Assembly (NCBI RefSeq): GCF_964019385.1
Contig: NC_088654.1
Span: 15,344,863 to 15,408,862, forward strand
Origin: Sycon ciliatum
Taxonomy: Eukaryota > Porifera > Calcarea > Leucosolenida > Sycettidae
Length of the DNA: 64,000 nucleotides
Direction: 5' to 3'
Below the pieces are notes generated by a model. The model worked only from the letters and a program-made list of their open reading frames with translations, was not told the DNA's origin and searched no databases. Numbering within the stretch: the first letter of the stretch is position 1; each line of letters starts with the position of its first letter. Position numbers and translations under genes: made by a program. This document shows positions 44,205-55,734 of this stretch, piece by piece.

Positions 44205-44455
44205 ATGGCGAAGAAGCCTTCGTCGATGAGCAGCTACCTTACAACGGGCAGCAATGCAGAAAGTGGCAGCAAGGATTCTCAGCAGCCGACGTGCACCGGC
44301 TGTGGAAAGCGTATCGGTGATCGATATCTGCTCAGAGCAGGCGATCAGGAATGGCACGATACGTGTATGGTCTGCTGTGTTTGTGGAAGTCCACTACGAG
44401 GTCTGACAGCCTACTGTCGCAGCGGAAAGCTGTTCTGTGACAAGGACTACGAACG
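44205..44455 (+). CDS. lhx: LIM-homeodomain transcription factor, exon 1 (LIM domain 1)
   Basis: First of six exons (44205-44455, 45326-45834, 57829-57960, 58326-58615, 59847-60030, 62715-63037), which join in phase to 562 codons. The protein is expected to be a nuclear, DNA-binding regulator of cell identity that recruits LIM-binding cofactors. This exon gives residues 1-84 (part). LIM1 zinc ligands are C30, C33, H51, C54, C57, C60, C78 and D81, with exact CX2C-X17-HX2C-X2-CX2C-X17-CX2D spacing. The motif IGDRYLLRAGDQEWH resembles Lhx1/5. ATG 44205 is the first in frame after TGA 44175. Donor is G then GTAAGC (phase 2). The LIM-HD class is secure; Lhx1/5 (lin-11) or Lhx3/4 affinity is my reading of the homeodomain. 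Confidence 0.92.
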
Positions 44456-45197
44456 GTAAGCAAGTCGAATTCTCTTCCATCGCAATAAGGTTTTTTCTTG
44501 TCCTATTGGAAATGGAGGGTCAACAGAACGGAAATCGCCGCCAAAATGGGTAATTCAGGGACTATGAACCTGCAGCCATCTGGAGATATGCTCCAGGTCT
44601 TGTTGGCGGTTCTAGAACAATACGTAAATTTTGATATCAGCCTCGCAGGGGAATGAATACTGAAACATAGCATTGACAGCACTACCCCTGTTTTTGTGCA
44701 CGCTTTCGTGAGAAAACATAGCATTGGCAAGAATTTGTAACCGCCAGAGACAAATTCCAACTAGGAATGAATTTCCCAGGGCACTTCATCCGGCCCTCCA
44801 TCCACTGACAACTGCACCAGTCCTACAGGGCTATGAGCAGCCAATGGCGAAGATCAGCACCTGGCCTTGGGCTGATGCCGAAAAAGCCTCTTCTAGGCCA
44901 CAGGGGATGAAGAAACGTGACTTTGAGTGCTGATCTGGTGTAAACTGGGGCCTCAGGATGACAATGGATCATTGAGAAAGCTAATTCATACAATCATGTA
45001 GTTGGAGCAAGACATAGAAAGGATAAAGGCAAGGCAGGACAAGGCAATAGTGCATATTACTATTAGATTTGGGCACCTCTTCCCTAATCTTGATCAAGCT
45101 CATTCCTTGTGTTTGCACTTGCTTGCACTTGGGAGTGGAAGCCACGTCATGAAGTGTGTTGCTTACCAAGGAAAGTGCTTTCAGCTTGGCGGGCTCT

Positions 45198-45322
45198 TCA
45201 TGCTGGTGCTGGTACTGCTGATGGTGGTACTGCTAATGCTGGTACTGCTGATGTGGTTACTGCTGCTGTTGCCTGCCTGCGTGCATACACATGAACGCCT
45301 GTGCTGCTGCTGCTGTTGCTTG
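45198..45322 (+). repeat. 12-15 bp minisatellite abutting the exon 2 splice acceptor
   Basis: GGTACTGCTGATG-like units (45206-45270) run into CTGCTGCTGCTGTTGCTTGCAG. The usual pyrimidine tract is thus built from CTG repeats. Confidence 0.8.
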
Positions 45323-45325
45323 CAG

Positions 45326-45834
45326 GTTGAGTCGTAAGTGCGGAGCGCCCGGCTGCGGCGGGCCGCTGCTGCCTGGAGAGGAGGTGCGGGTGATGGGCAC
45401 TCGGCTGCTGCACTCGTCTTGCTGTGTGTGCACCGGCTGCGGACGCCCTCTGGGCAGTCACGATCTGTACCAGTTCACGGCGACTGGGCATCTCCTGTGC
45501 GATCGGCAGCATGGGCATGGACAGGTACAGGAGGACTTCATCGACCTTCTGGGTCTGGCGACCGACGAGGATTTCTGCGGCGTGGTGGACGACAAAGGAA
45601 ACTTGAAACCCGAAGACTTTGATCCCGATGAGATGCTCTACACGACAGGCGAAGGTGATGTCAGCGGACTGTTCGATTTTTCCCTCTCTCCAATGGAGGC
45701 ACACGACAGCTTGAAGTCTTCCCTGTCGCAGGCAAGGGAGTCTGGCGGTAATGCCGACGAGGGTATGCATGGAATACTTGAGAAGCAGGAGCAGCTGCAG
45801 CTTACACTTTCAACGAGCCAGTCACCAGTAAAAG
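45326..45834 (+). CDS. lhx: LIM-homeodomain gene, exon 2 (LIM domain 2 and acidic linker)
   Basis: Continues at R84 and codes residues 84-254. LIM2 begins C89-x4-C94, an unusual CX4C instead of CX2C, then H113, C116, C119, C122, C142 and H146 or a nearby residue as last ligand. A long acidic stretch follows (residues 152-195, with DEDFCGVVDDKG and PEDFDPDEM), then a Ser/Gln-rich linker. Acceptor is TTGCAG after CTG-rich repeats; donor is AAAG then GTAAGC (phase 1). The linker between LIM2 and the homeodomain (about 200 residues with exons 3-4) is much longer than in typical vertebrate Lhx1. Confidence 0.9.
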
Positions 45835-45961
45835 GTAAGCCTGAAAGTATTGCACTGGTTTTTCTAATTTTCCAAGTAAACTATCATTCCACTTTGCCTA
45901 AGGGAAGATTAGCCAAGCTTCCTTGGCTGTGTCAACGCGAAAAGGCTGAAAATAATGAGAA

Positions 45962-46100
45962 TAGACCCTCAGGGAAGTGGACTGCCCGAAACGAGAAAAA
46001 ATGCCATCCCTACCGGGACTCGAACCTGGAAACTTGCTTTCCACGAGCGATAATCTAACCATCTGAGCAATGGAGCGATTGCTGTGACCTAGAAGGTGGT
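45962..46100 (-). mobile_element. tRNA-derived SINE, family 1b
   Basis: Reverse orientation: CGGGACTCGAACCTGGAAAC (B box), TCTAACCATCTGAGCAATGG (A-box arm) and the body GGGAAGTGGACTGCCCGAAA. Confidence 0.8.
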
Positions 46101-46272
46101 AACACGGTTTTCACTGCAAAAGCAGCTCACAACATATTTTCTATACATAAATCTGTCAATTCGAATCAAACCAATGGTATGATGTACATACGCGTATGTG
46201 AGAGAGGTGTGCTGGCCAGATTTTCAGCCAATTGCAGGTGTATTAAAATCGGACAGCTTTCATAACACCATA

Positions 46273-46421
46273 CAGTGCTGGCAACTGAAATCCGACCCCT
46301 GGAGCGGTGCGCTCACATTGCAAACACCCAGCACGGGATTGCGACACGAACCAGAGACCGCTAGAATTGATGCTGCCCTCGGGCACGAAAATCAGGGGTC
46401 GGATTTCAGTTGCCAGCAGTG
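46273..46421. mobile_element. 149-bp TA-flanked MITE, CTGAAATCCGA family
   Basis: Left end CAGTGCTGGCAACTGAAATC and the matching reversed right end (29-bp TIR, two mismatches at most), TA at 46271-46272 and 46422-46423. Confidence 0.92.
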
Positions 46422-46699
46422 TACATGTACATGTACATCATAACTCACTTGGGTTTTTTTTACCAGGCGTGGGCCATCCCCTGATCATAGGTGCCAAACA
46501 TTTTACGTTTTTCGTTCATTTTGTCTACAATGTAGTAAAACGTTTTAAATACTGTAAAGAAAAGGCCAACACTGCACGCCATGGAAACACAAATAACTCA
46601 CTTGGTACGTACTCGGATAAGACATACGCTTGCTTATTAAGAGCATTGTCTGGAGCATGGGTGTATTGATCCAGACTGAAGTATGTTGAGATACGAAGT

Positions 46700-46860
46700 A
46701 TTAGTGCCTCGGACACTAGCTACACTTTCCCGCTGCTCATGAATATAAGTAGCCGTGGGTGGCTATAAAAACCCTGCAACCGCCACGCAAAGTGGCCATT
46801 GGCTACTACCCCAGCCATGTATTGCTTGGAATAAATAAATAAATAAAATAAATAAGTCTT
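46700..46860 (-). repeat. retroelement-like 3' end with (AAAT)n tail
   Basis: CCATGTATTGCTTGGAATAA followed by AATA repeats; otherwise unknown. Confidence 0.4.
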
Positions 46861-46984
46861 ATCAGAGTTTACTGTGTCCTCACCTAGTGAATAACGACCT
46901 CGGGTCAAATTTTTCTTGAGTACAGCTCATGGGTTTTTCAAGCCACACATGTTTTATTCCATCGCCATCGTGATATAGGGCATA

Positions 46985-47232
46985 CTGTATAGCAGGAAAT
47001 TTTCGGACGGAAATATTTTCGGACAAAGCCGAATTTCGACCTTTCGCACGGATTATATTTTCGTACAGTGCTGCATGCTAAATACACGTGTTTGCAAGCA
47101 GAACACATGTATAGTGTACATAATTATTATTTCACATGAACAAATTTTGTACGGAATTAATTTTAGTACAAAAGAGGCCGCGTACGAAATCGTCCGAAAA
47201 TAAATTCCGTCCAAAAATTTCCTGCTATACAG
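46985..47232. mobile_element. 248-bp TA-flanked MITE, CTGTATAGCAGG family
   Basis: CTGTATAGCAGGAAATTTTC and its reversed partner at the right, TA at 46983-46984 and 47233-47234. Subterminal GTCCGAAAAT and TTTTCGGAC motifs repeat. Confidence 0.88.
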
Positions 47233-47596
47233 TATATGACTAAAATAACGCTTCAAAAATATTAATAACAACTCCCGAATAGGAACATAATCTTTAGACC
47301 TGGGGATCATTGGACTTTGCACGTTCAGCCCCATGAATAACGACACTCAGCACTGTTCTCATTGCTTCAAGGTTGACTGCGCTTCTATTCATTCCCTGGA
47401 CATTCTTGAGGATGGATATGAATCAAAGAATGTGATTCCTGTTGTAGTGTTGCAATATTGACCACTTTTGCAGGTGCAGAGTTGGGCAAGGGGCACCGTC
47501 TGAACACTTAGACCCTTAGAGTAGTAGGGTCAAACGGGTGTACATTAAACTAACAAAAGGGTAATTTCCTTAAGGGGCGCCGCGGGTTAATGAGTA

Positions 47597-47805
47597 CCAT
47601 AATTTCACAAATTTTCGGTGTGCTTTTATTTTCGGTACTTTCGGTGTGTCTGTTTCACACCCAAAATTTCAATACACCGAACAAACACTGCCACACATAA
47701 TCCAACAGGGAACTGTTTCTCTGTACCGAAAATTTCTGTTCACCTAACCTAGCCTGTTGCCCTCATACCGAAAATATCGAGCACCGAAAATGTCTGAAAT
47801 TAGAG
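47597..47805. mobile_element. 209-bp MITE with TTTTCGGTG subterminal repeats
   Basis: CCATAATTTCACAAATTTTC at the left pairs imperfectly with GAAAATGTCTGAAATTAGAG at the right; TA flanks. CACCGAAAAT occurs several times inside in both directions. Confidence 0.75.
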
Positions 47806-48109
47806 TACCCTTTAGCAACAATGTATATTTTTGCGCGATTCTCACGTAAATAATGCAATGAATAGAACTGTGTATGTGCACTCATATCACAACCATAGCA
47901 ATGAATAAGGTATTCCAGAATGTTTTTTTCTCACAATAATTATTATCAATGGAATTCATGACTAAAGGGAATGATGAAACTACAATAGGGATGTACACAC
48001 TTGGAGTGAAAAAAACGAGGATACAGGAATAGTAAGAAAATAGCACAAACTTCGGAAATTTGCACTGGCAATAAAAACTGTAAGTAAGTAAAGTAAGTAA
48101 GTAAATTAT

Positions 48110-48395
48110 CGTATCCGTTCCCGAAGGGAACTCACGACGGCCGCTAACACCCGATAAACCCTAGCGGCAGATGCAGCGCCTAAGGGTGGGGGTGAGTGGA
48201 TAAGTCTCACAACCACTGGCACAAGTGCCGAAAACGACCCCATCAGCTGCATCCATGTACCCCTTGTGCCTGGCCACAAGTTCCCAGTTGACTGTGGGTA
48301 GCAGCACAGCTGGAAAAACCGCTCCCAGGCAGGACTTGAACCAGGTACCTCTCGTATCTCAATCATGGTCTTTGACCAACCCACTTTGCCTGCCT
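48110..48395 (-). mobile_element. SINE-like repeat, family 3
   Basis: Reverse copy: CAGGACTTGAACCAGGTACC, GCATCCATGTACCCCTTGTG, GATGCAGCGCCTAAGGGTGG. Confidence 0.75.
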
Positions 48396-48399
48396 GGAC

Positions 48400-49500
48400 A
48401 AGTGAGAAATGATAGGAAAATGTTCTGGAGTACTTTATTCGTTGCTATGGTTGTGATGTGAGTGCGCATATAGTTTTATTCATTGCATTATTTTAAGATT
48501 ATTGTCTCCACGTCGTCTCACATAAATCATGGTTATTAATTTATCTTTTCTCGAGCTCAGGTTGCAATCCCACATTGTGATTTGCAAATTCAGGGGCGTC
48601 GGAAGGTGATGTAGGATAGTACGCTCAGTCATCTCAGGTATAGTTATTTACTTGTTGAGAGAGGGTGGCTCGGCTGAATGTTTCGAAATTTAGAGCCCCG
48701 ATCAATGCTTTTGGTTGTGTCTCAGGGTACCTGGGGCAAAGAGTGGTACGGTCCATGCCGTTGTGACCGTAGCGTGTCCGACGCCCCTGAAATCGATGTG
48801 TGTCTCATGTAGTTGTTACTGAAGTTCCGAATGAATGCAAACTACTTTTCAACTTGACCAAGCTGATCGAAGGAAAGAACAAACTACAACCACGGGCATC
48901 ATAGCTACCACCTACGGACATCACTGAGTGACACTCAGCCTGGTGACACGAGTTCATCTTCAAGTGCTGTGGCTGTTTGGATGTCGGAGAACCATCACAA
49001 CTTTCTAGTAACTCAGCTGCCGCCGGGAACAAGTTACCTCTTGTCTTTTTGCTGTTCACGTCATAAGGAAAAAACCAATTATTTTGCGGATTTTACTGGT
49101 CCTAGAATGGAGAGAATGACTGCCTTTCAGCGTACCGATGTCTGAGAAATAAAATAAAAAGCCGAAACCAGGAGCACAAAGGAAAAGGGTATGTCCACCG
49201 CACTCTTGGCTCTTAGTCTCGTCAGCCTGTCACAGACGTATGTGGTGCGTAGATGTCTATTGCCTCAGCTGCAGCTTGTTACAGAGGTGTGAACATGCAA
49301 CAACAGGGCAGACATGCAGCATAGAGTTGTAAATAATTGACTCCCGCCTGGAATGCACGTTCCCAGTGGAGTTGTTCCGTACTGGCTAGGTCATCGAAAT
49401 GCAAATGGGTATCCTTTTACGGCACCTGAGATTAACGGCCCGAATCCGGGTACCCTGCACACCCCTTTGAGCCCTGCATTAAAGTGCTATCCCTTGCAGG
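48400..49500. other. no exon recognised (intron 2)
   Basis: 48585-48790 is bounded by CAGGGGCGTCGGAAGG and GTGTCCGACGCCCCTG, a 16-bp inverted repeat at 48591 and 48774; this may be another hAT-like non-autonomous element. Confidence 0.5.
48591..48791. mobile_element. possible 200-bp hAT-like MITE
   Basis: CAGGGGCGTCGGAAGG at the left and CCGACGCCCCTG at the right are inverted repeats beginning CAGGGGCG, like the larger hAT-type elements at 51119 and 52664. No clear target duplication seen by eye. Confidence 0.6.
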
Positions 49501-49811
49501 AAGTAAATGAAGTAGGTTGATGCAAGACCCTTTCGTCTTTGTCTCCTTTTTTGCCTCTCCATCTCCATCTCTCTCTTTCTCCTTTATAAATGTAAACTAC
49601 CCTCTCACTCTCTCTCTCTCCTCTTTCTCCCTCCCTCCCTTCCACCCTCTTTTATCTATTTATTTATGGAGTCCCCAAAGGCCGAGGCCTAAGTCGAGGG
49701 GGTCTCCGTTCATGGCTTACTGGGAATATATCTGCAAAATTATAACATATAGATTGAGATGAGGAAGGGTTATAACAAATGCGTACTGCACAAATCAGCC
49801 ATAACATTCGT

Positions 49812-50060
49812 CACTATGTTACAGAAACTGTGGAAGTTATGAAACCATCGGGTTCAAAGCGGGTGTTGGCAAAGATGGTACGGAAACGAGACACAAAGCA
49901 GTGACTATTTTGGGTGGTTCTAATGTCAGTGGGGAGAGAATTCCAGGTGGCAGCGGTAACAAAGAGGAAAGTGGCACGCGAGTAGGTGTTCGCTCTGGCA
50001 GGCGGGACAAGTTGGAGAGGGCGCCGCGTGCTGGTGGAGAGACTACCCCTTGCTCCCGCC
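49812..50060 (-). pseudogene. non-LTR reverse-transcriptase C-terminal tail
   Basis: Minus-strand frame reads YSRATFLFVTAATWNSLPTD followed by IRTTQNSHCFVSRFRTIF, the standard 'FFxRxxxxWNxLP ... S..FK..L' end of CR1/RTE/L2-type ORF2. 49640-49810 is its 3' UTR on the minus strand, ending in AATA repeats. It is followed by a CCTC/CT tract. Confidence 0.8.
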
Positions 50061-50112
50061 ATCCCTCCCTCCCTCCCTTCTTCCCTTCCTCCCTTCCTCC
50101 CTTCCTCCCTCC

Positions 50113-50205
<93 letters not shown>

Positions 50206-50234
50206 GGCTGTCTGTCTGTTTGTCAGTCAGTCTG

Positions 50235-50296
<62 letters not shown>

Positions 50297-50375
50297 CCTC
50301 TCCATCACTGTCTGTCTATCAGACCGTCTGTTTGTCCGTCTGTATCTCTGTCCGTCTGTCTGACTCTCTCTCCCT
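50060..50375 (+). repeat. compound CCCT/CT/TCTG microsatellite
   Basis: Blocks of CCCTTCCT, CT and CTGTCTGT; frames across it are artefacts. Confidence 0.97.
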
Positions 50376-50554
50376 TATCTTAAAATGCAACATACCATTT
50401 GCATCATTATTGTTCTCTTCGTGCAGGGCTCTGCAATAGTCCGACTGTTCCATATGTAACCGAGGGAATCCCGCCATATGGAGCAGCAGCTACAGGCCGA
50501 ACAAGCACAGTCATGCCATCCAGGAAGTCAGGTAAAGCTACTTTCTTACACATA

Positions 50555-50742
50555 CAGTCAGACCTCGCTTATTCGGTCCTCTTTTATCCGGATCCCTTGC
50601 CATCCGGAAGAAAATTGCTGGTTACCGATTTACAGCATATGCCATGCATACATACAGTGTGTGCGCTCGATTATCCGATTCCCTCGCCTATCCGGATATT
50701 TTTATGGAAAACGGATGTGTGCGGTTATGCGAGGTCTGATTG
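50555..50742. mobile_element. 188-bp pogo/Tigger-like MITE
   Basis: CAGTCAGACCTCGCTTATTC at the left mirrors GCGAGGTCTGATTG at the right; TA on both sides (50553-50554, 50743-50744). Subterminal TTATCCGGAT repeats. The CAG-x-x-x-x-ACCTCG end is typical of pogo/Tigger-type mariner relatives. Confidence 0.9.
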
Positions 50743-51076
50743 TAGCTTGCTGCTGCGGCCAAACTATGTGTGAGGAATGTCTCCGGGGTGATTCAACTGG
50801 CATGATAGACTGATATCTTCCCTATCCGGGTGGCACGGGAAAGGGCACTGAAAATAACTTTGAAATGTCCATGTTCGAAACTCGGAATCATGTACGTTTC
50901 AATGGAGAAGGGGCCGAGATCTGTCATACGTGTGTCGTATCCGGTCGGCCACGCGTCAGATCCAAAGCCGTGGTAGGAATACACTAACTGGACTATGCTG
51001 TGGTGGCCCCTTGGAGAGAGTATAGCTACAGAAGAACCCTTGCGAACACACGCATGCACGCGCATGCACTCGCACG

Positions 51077-51118
51077 CGCGCGCGCACACACACACACACA
51101 TACATACATACATACATA
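51077..51118 (+). repeat. left part of a split CA/CATA microsatellite
   Basis: CACACACA then CATACATA repeats stop exactly at the hAT-type element; the same repeat resumes at 52345. Confidence 0.9.
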
Positions 51119-52344
51119 CAGGGGCGGATCCAGAGATCTCTACAGGGGGTTCCGGTTGAACCAAAATTGAACAGCCGAAATATTATGGAATCAGATGTGC
51201 GGTTGACACTTGTAATAACGACAATCCGATTGTGTTAGTGGAAACCGCATGCTTTTAAAACACACTACGGACATAATAATTCTTCTTCTTATTTTTCCAT
51301 CATCGACCACACCACAACTGCGCTCTTCAGCCGGCCTCGACACGTTGCCACAGCACACCACCACTGCACCATCGCTGGAGACTGAGTCGGAGCGCAGTTG
51401 TGGTGTGGTGGACGATGGAAAACCTGTACAGGGCCAAATGCTGCTGCTTACCCTACATTGTATATTATTTAGTATGGAAGACCCTTTCAACTTCGTGTAA
51501 AGATCGAATATGCAAGCCATGGGTACGTTGAGAGCCAGGAATGCCGAAATGACAACTAAGTTACTTTCCCTGTCCATTTGTGCTTTCGGAAAATTTTGGC
51601 ATTTTTACGATGCGAAATGCTCTATAATCACAGGACAAGAGCATCGTCTTCACTTCAGTGACAGAAACAACAATAGCGGAACAGTGTTGACAATTGTACA
51701 ATCCTTCCAATGTCATCTGAAACACATATGGCGCAGCACTCCGTTCCTGCGGAGGAACAACTAGTCACTACTGCATGCTGCAGCAGGTAGAGATTATTGA
51801 CTTTGCTTGGATGTCGGAGCCCTCATCTTGATAGGCGTCAGCCTTTGGGTAATCCTGGAATAAAGATTATTATATTCTGAGGAGCTTGAACTCTACGTGT
51901 ACGGTTCGAAGTTCGTTGAAGAGTGTCAGTACTCGGAACATCCTTTCTCTTCTGCAAACAACTTGTCCAAGGAATACTGACCACACCACACCGATCCTGA
52001 GCAGCAGTGAATGACAGCGCCAATGAAGGTAAGTTTGGATCGTTTCGAAAGATCAAAAAGAAAACAACCACCCAATGTTGTCTACAGTGTCCGTTTGTAA
52101 ATCACGGACGTGAACACCAGTACAGACTACTATCCGTACAGTATCGATCTACCGCACGCGCATGCAGTGCACTGACTGACAGTCTGTGCTCCTTGACTCA
52201 GTGACTGCACTGACTGTGATCGGACGGACGTCCTTTTGTGCACACATGATATTTTTCGATATTTCTCAGCCGCACACTTCGCAACATTTAGGGGGTTCCA
52301 TGGAACCCCGGAACCCCCCCCCCCCCCCCCCCGATCCGCCACTG
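51119..52344. mobile_element. 1226-bp hAT-type element inserted in a CATA/CA microsatellite
   Basis: CAGGGGCGGATCCAG at the left and GATCCGCCACTG at the right are inverted repeats of a common hAT end type. It is flanked on both sides by ACATACATA, compatible with an 8-bp duplication but not provable within a repeat. No transposase frame is visible. It contains the inverted-repeat element 51296-51419 and an 18-20 base C run next to its right end. Confidence 0.8.
51296..51419. repeat. 124-bp inverted-repeat element with 29-bp arms
   Basis: CCATCATCGACCACACCACA ... CTGCGCTC pairs with GAGCGCAG ... TGTGGTGGACGATGG. A decayed relative is at 18800-18905. Confidence 0.88.
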
Positions 52345-52503
<159 letters not shown>

Positions 52504-52888
52504 TACTTGCTGACTGCCAAAACTGGTCACGTGGGTCTCCCCGGAAGAGGGGAGAGAGACTGAAAAGGAATTTTGGAAAGATGACTCAATTGGCTATGGA
52601 ACCGCTCAAAGGCCGACACCCCTGAAACCCCCAAACTATGGGTGGACGTGGAAATGATCCCACGCAGAGGCGGATCTAGGGGAGGGCGCGGTGGACGCGC
52701 GCCCTCCCCTCAAATATTTCGATTTTCTTTAGTGCATGCACTTGGGCAGTTGCGCAAGTCACATACTGTGACAAGTTGTTTCTAGTGTCAGATAAGAAAG
52801 TTCTTCTGAACACGAAGTAGTTGTTTGACTATTAGTTTTGAAATTAGTGTTCAGTTGACGAACTTGTATAGCTAAGTCGGTGAAGTGG

Positions 52889-53278
52889 ATGGCGCACCAC
52901 CCGCCCAAGCGGCCAGGGAGCCAACAAACTCTCCACGGATTTTTCGCGAAGCGAACTTGCGCTTCGTCAGCTGCTCAGTCGAGCGATCCGTCTTTGGAGG
53001 AGAATTCGGACCACAGCGAAGGTCCTGAGATTGAGGTCTGCTCAGACTCTGATCTTCCCCAAATGGAATCTGAAGTAGATTCTGACGACGATGGTGGGAC
53101 TGTCAGTAGTACTAGTAGTGATGCGAGTCAGGAGCATTTAGCTGTTGAAACTATCAAAGATGACGACGTTGTGACTGTCACGAATGATGTGGCTGGTGGC
53201 ACTGCTACGCAGCATTATTGTTCTCTATCTCAGCATGTCTTGAGCTTTGAAGCACTATCTTTACACAGTTCAATGTAG
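52889..53278 (+). pseudogene. N-terminal part of a hAT-like transposase with a PIP-box-like motif
   Basis: The frame encodes 129 residues starting MAHHPPKRPGSQQTLHGFF. Residues 12-19 (Q-x-x-L-x-x-F-F) match the PCNA-interacting PIP-box pattern, with KR just after. An acidic Ser-rich region follows (EENSDHSEGPEIEVCSDSD and VDSDDDGGT). A short K/R-rich FF motif then an acidic stretch before the zinc finger is common in ZBED/TTF-type hAT proteins. The zinc finger, catalytic and dimerisation domains are missing, so this is a non-autonomous leftover. PCNA binding is an inference from the motif only. Confidence 0.6.
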
Positions 53279-53375
53279 TACGGCTATGTTCTACTACAGC
53301 CAGAGTCCTCAATGAAGTGGTTGAAAAAGTGGGAGTGAGTGCATGTGCTAAAATAGTAATTCTACATAACCGCTA

Positions 53376-53729
53376 CCGTAGTTCCGCGCATATAAGCCCA
53401 TGCCATGGGCTTATATGTGAAATAATGCAGTTTGGGGATAAAATATCCAGTAAAACATGTTCCTTTTTTACTATTTAGCCCATGGGCCAATATTCGAATT
53501 AATTGAAGGTTCACGAAAAAGTACAAGTCCGTGCTCATAGTGGGTCTACCATACTCTACTGGTAAACTGCACTGACCTGCTGTACCTTGTTAGGAAGAGT
53601 CCACATTGTGAAAAATTCTTGTTGACACGCGAGTTGCATTTATGTCTGTTTATTAGCCCATGGGCTTATAAACGGAGGTGGGCTTATATCCGGATATAGG
53701 CCCGTGGGTTTATACGCGCGGAATTACGG
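53376..53729. mobile_element. 354-bp TA-flanked MITE nested in the hAT element
   Basis: CCGTAGTTCCGCGCATATAA and its reversed partner (CCGTAATTCCGCGCGTATAA), TA on both sides. Repeated AAGCCCATGGG/CCCATGGGCTTATA motifs inside. Confidence 0.92.
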
Positions 53730-54136
53730 TAAGCCTGAGACGTAAAATAGCCGCTATGTCGTAATGTGTACAAAATACATGTACCGCATGGGTTCCCTGT
53801 CATGAATATTACCCGCGCCCTCCCCTCAGCTGAACTCTGGATCCGCCGCTGCCACGTACCACTCCCCAGTAAGTGGGTGAGGACAAGGTGCAGAAAATGG
53901 ATTGACGGCATCAGGGTATGTTGTTGTTGTTGTTTGGCTTTATTTAAAGTGGAGTTCCAAAACAGGCCTAAACCTAATGACAATGGTCCCACTGATAATA
54001 AGAGAAAAGAAAATATAATAATAAGCGGACAAACAGAACCAAGAAGAAGATACAGCTGTAGTTAGATATCTAATATGAGCACGGCAGCAGGGGAAAAAAA
54101 GTCACAAGCACGGCAACCGGGAAGAAAGGAGTGAGT

Positions 54137-54141
<5 letters not shown>

Positions 54142-54192
<51 letters not shown>
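54142..54192 (+). repeat. (GA)n tract
   Basis: About 25 GA units. Confidence 0.97.
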
Positions 54193-54194
<2 letters not shown>

Positions 54195-54361
54195 CCGTGC
54201 CGGGATTCAACTGCAGTTACCCCTGCCGCAGGGAAGGTAATACTTGCGACTGGTGTTGGTGGCTAAATCGGAGTGGATCTGATATTAGCATCACTAGCAC
54301 TATTGATTACACAAGAGTTCATCTAGCCAGAAACAGTCCATGATTGAAGGGGAAGTATATG

Positions 54362-54440
54362 TTACACTCAGTATATGGTCACGTCTCTATACATGGTCAC
54401 AGCTCTATATATGGTCACAGCTCTATATATGGTCACTATA
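54362..54440 (+). repeat. 18-19 bp minisatellite, four units
   Basis: ATGGTCACAGCTCTATAT and variants. Related words (GACCATGTATAGAG) recur in reverse at 55530-55700. Confidence 0.8.
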
Positions 54441-54886
54441 TCTCTGTACAGTGTACAGGCCACACGGTGCACCGCTGTACATGGTCACAGATGATATACA
54501 ATGAAGCCTTGCTTTCACAGATGGTGCTGCAGTATGAACGAGGGATCCCTGCCTCCTACGTAGGCCATATAGGGCTCCCTGGTATGAACTCGGTCACCAT
54601 AAAATGCGCAAGCTTTTTGATTTGATCTCTTTTTTTTATTGTAGTTCGAAGGTGGAAGAAGAAGCGCAGGTTATTAGAGTTGGAAAGTCCATACGAAGTG
54701 CTTCAAAAACTAAAGATAGAAATGCGGAGTCATTTTGGATTTCCTTTCAGGAAATAACTACAGTATGTTTGGTCAAAGCACAGAACCCAAGTGGGGTGAG
54801 GGGGAAATTGCAGAGCAAGTTAATGCGACTGAGAATGTTCACGTCGAGGAGAGGTAAATCATGTGTGTGTGTGTCCGTGCGTGCAC

Positions 54887-54939
<53 letters not shown>

Positions 54940-54943
<4 letters not shown>

Positions 54944-55340
54944 ATATGGTGCAGTGGTATGTGCAGCGATTTCCAATCGATAGGTTGCGGGTTCGATTCC
55001 CGACGATTATGGTCACACACGTCTTTCTTCTCTTTCTCAGACTCTTCCTGACTTTTCTTTCATTCTCCTGGGTGGTTACCAACAGCCAGTGCATGCCGGA
55101 GTATGTGGTGTGATGTGTGTGTGGGAAAAAAGAGAAGAAAAAAAAGAAAAAGACCAAAAATAGGGATTCACTGGCCAGAAAAAGTCACTTCAAATAGCTG
55201 TATGGTGTAGACCAGGCTGAATAGTGACGGTCAATTCTTCAGCCTTGCAAGCTGTTGAATGGTGCAATCCCAGCACAAGTTGCTATGGCTTCTGCCGTAG
55301 CATTGCTATCATCGCCTCCGGCGATGGGCGTCAAAGGTCA
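54940..55340 (+). mobile_element. tRNA-derived SINE, family 2
   Basis: Nearly identical to 30281-30672, from CCCATATGGTGCAGTGGTAT to CATCGCCTCCGGCGATGG. It lies directly after a (GT)n tract (54895-54940) and is followed by another at 55351-55432. Confidence 0.88.
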
Positions 55341-55347
55341 AGGTCAA

Positions 55348-55350
<3 letters not shown>

Positions 55351-55432
<82 letters not shown>
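55351..55432 (+). repeat. (GT)n tract
   Basis: About 40 GT units. Confidence 0.98.
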
Positions 55433-55434
<2 letters not shown>

Positions 55435-55734
55435 GTTACCCCACGCAGCAATGATTATAATAATTATTATGTTCTGAGTTGTGACCACATACAATGTACT
55501 AGTACGATTTCAGTTAGAAGTTGAGTTGACCACATCTAGAGGGGCCATGTATAGGTGCATGTGTGTGCTGTCTGCCATGTTATTGTGCCCATATATAGAC
55601 AAGACACACTGCCTATGACCACATATAGAGTGACCATGTACTAGTATTGCGACCTGTGAACAATTTGACCATGTATAGAGCAATGACCACATAATTATAG
55701 AGGATTGCTGGGCTACTGAGTCCTACATTTACCA

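Larger units (their letters stand above)
52664..53851 (+). mobile_element. hAT-type element with N-terminal coding remnant, carrying a nested MITE
   Basis: CAGAGGCGGATCTAG at the left pairs with CTGGATCCGCCGCTG at the right; subterminal GCGCCCTCCCCTC is also inverted. CCACG adjoins both ends, so the duplication is decayed. It encodes a 129-residue start of a transposase-like protein and is interrupted by the MITE at 53376-53729. Same end type as 51119-52344. Confidence 0.82.
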
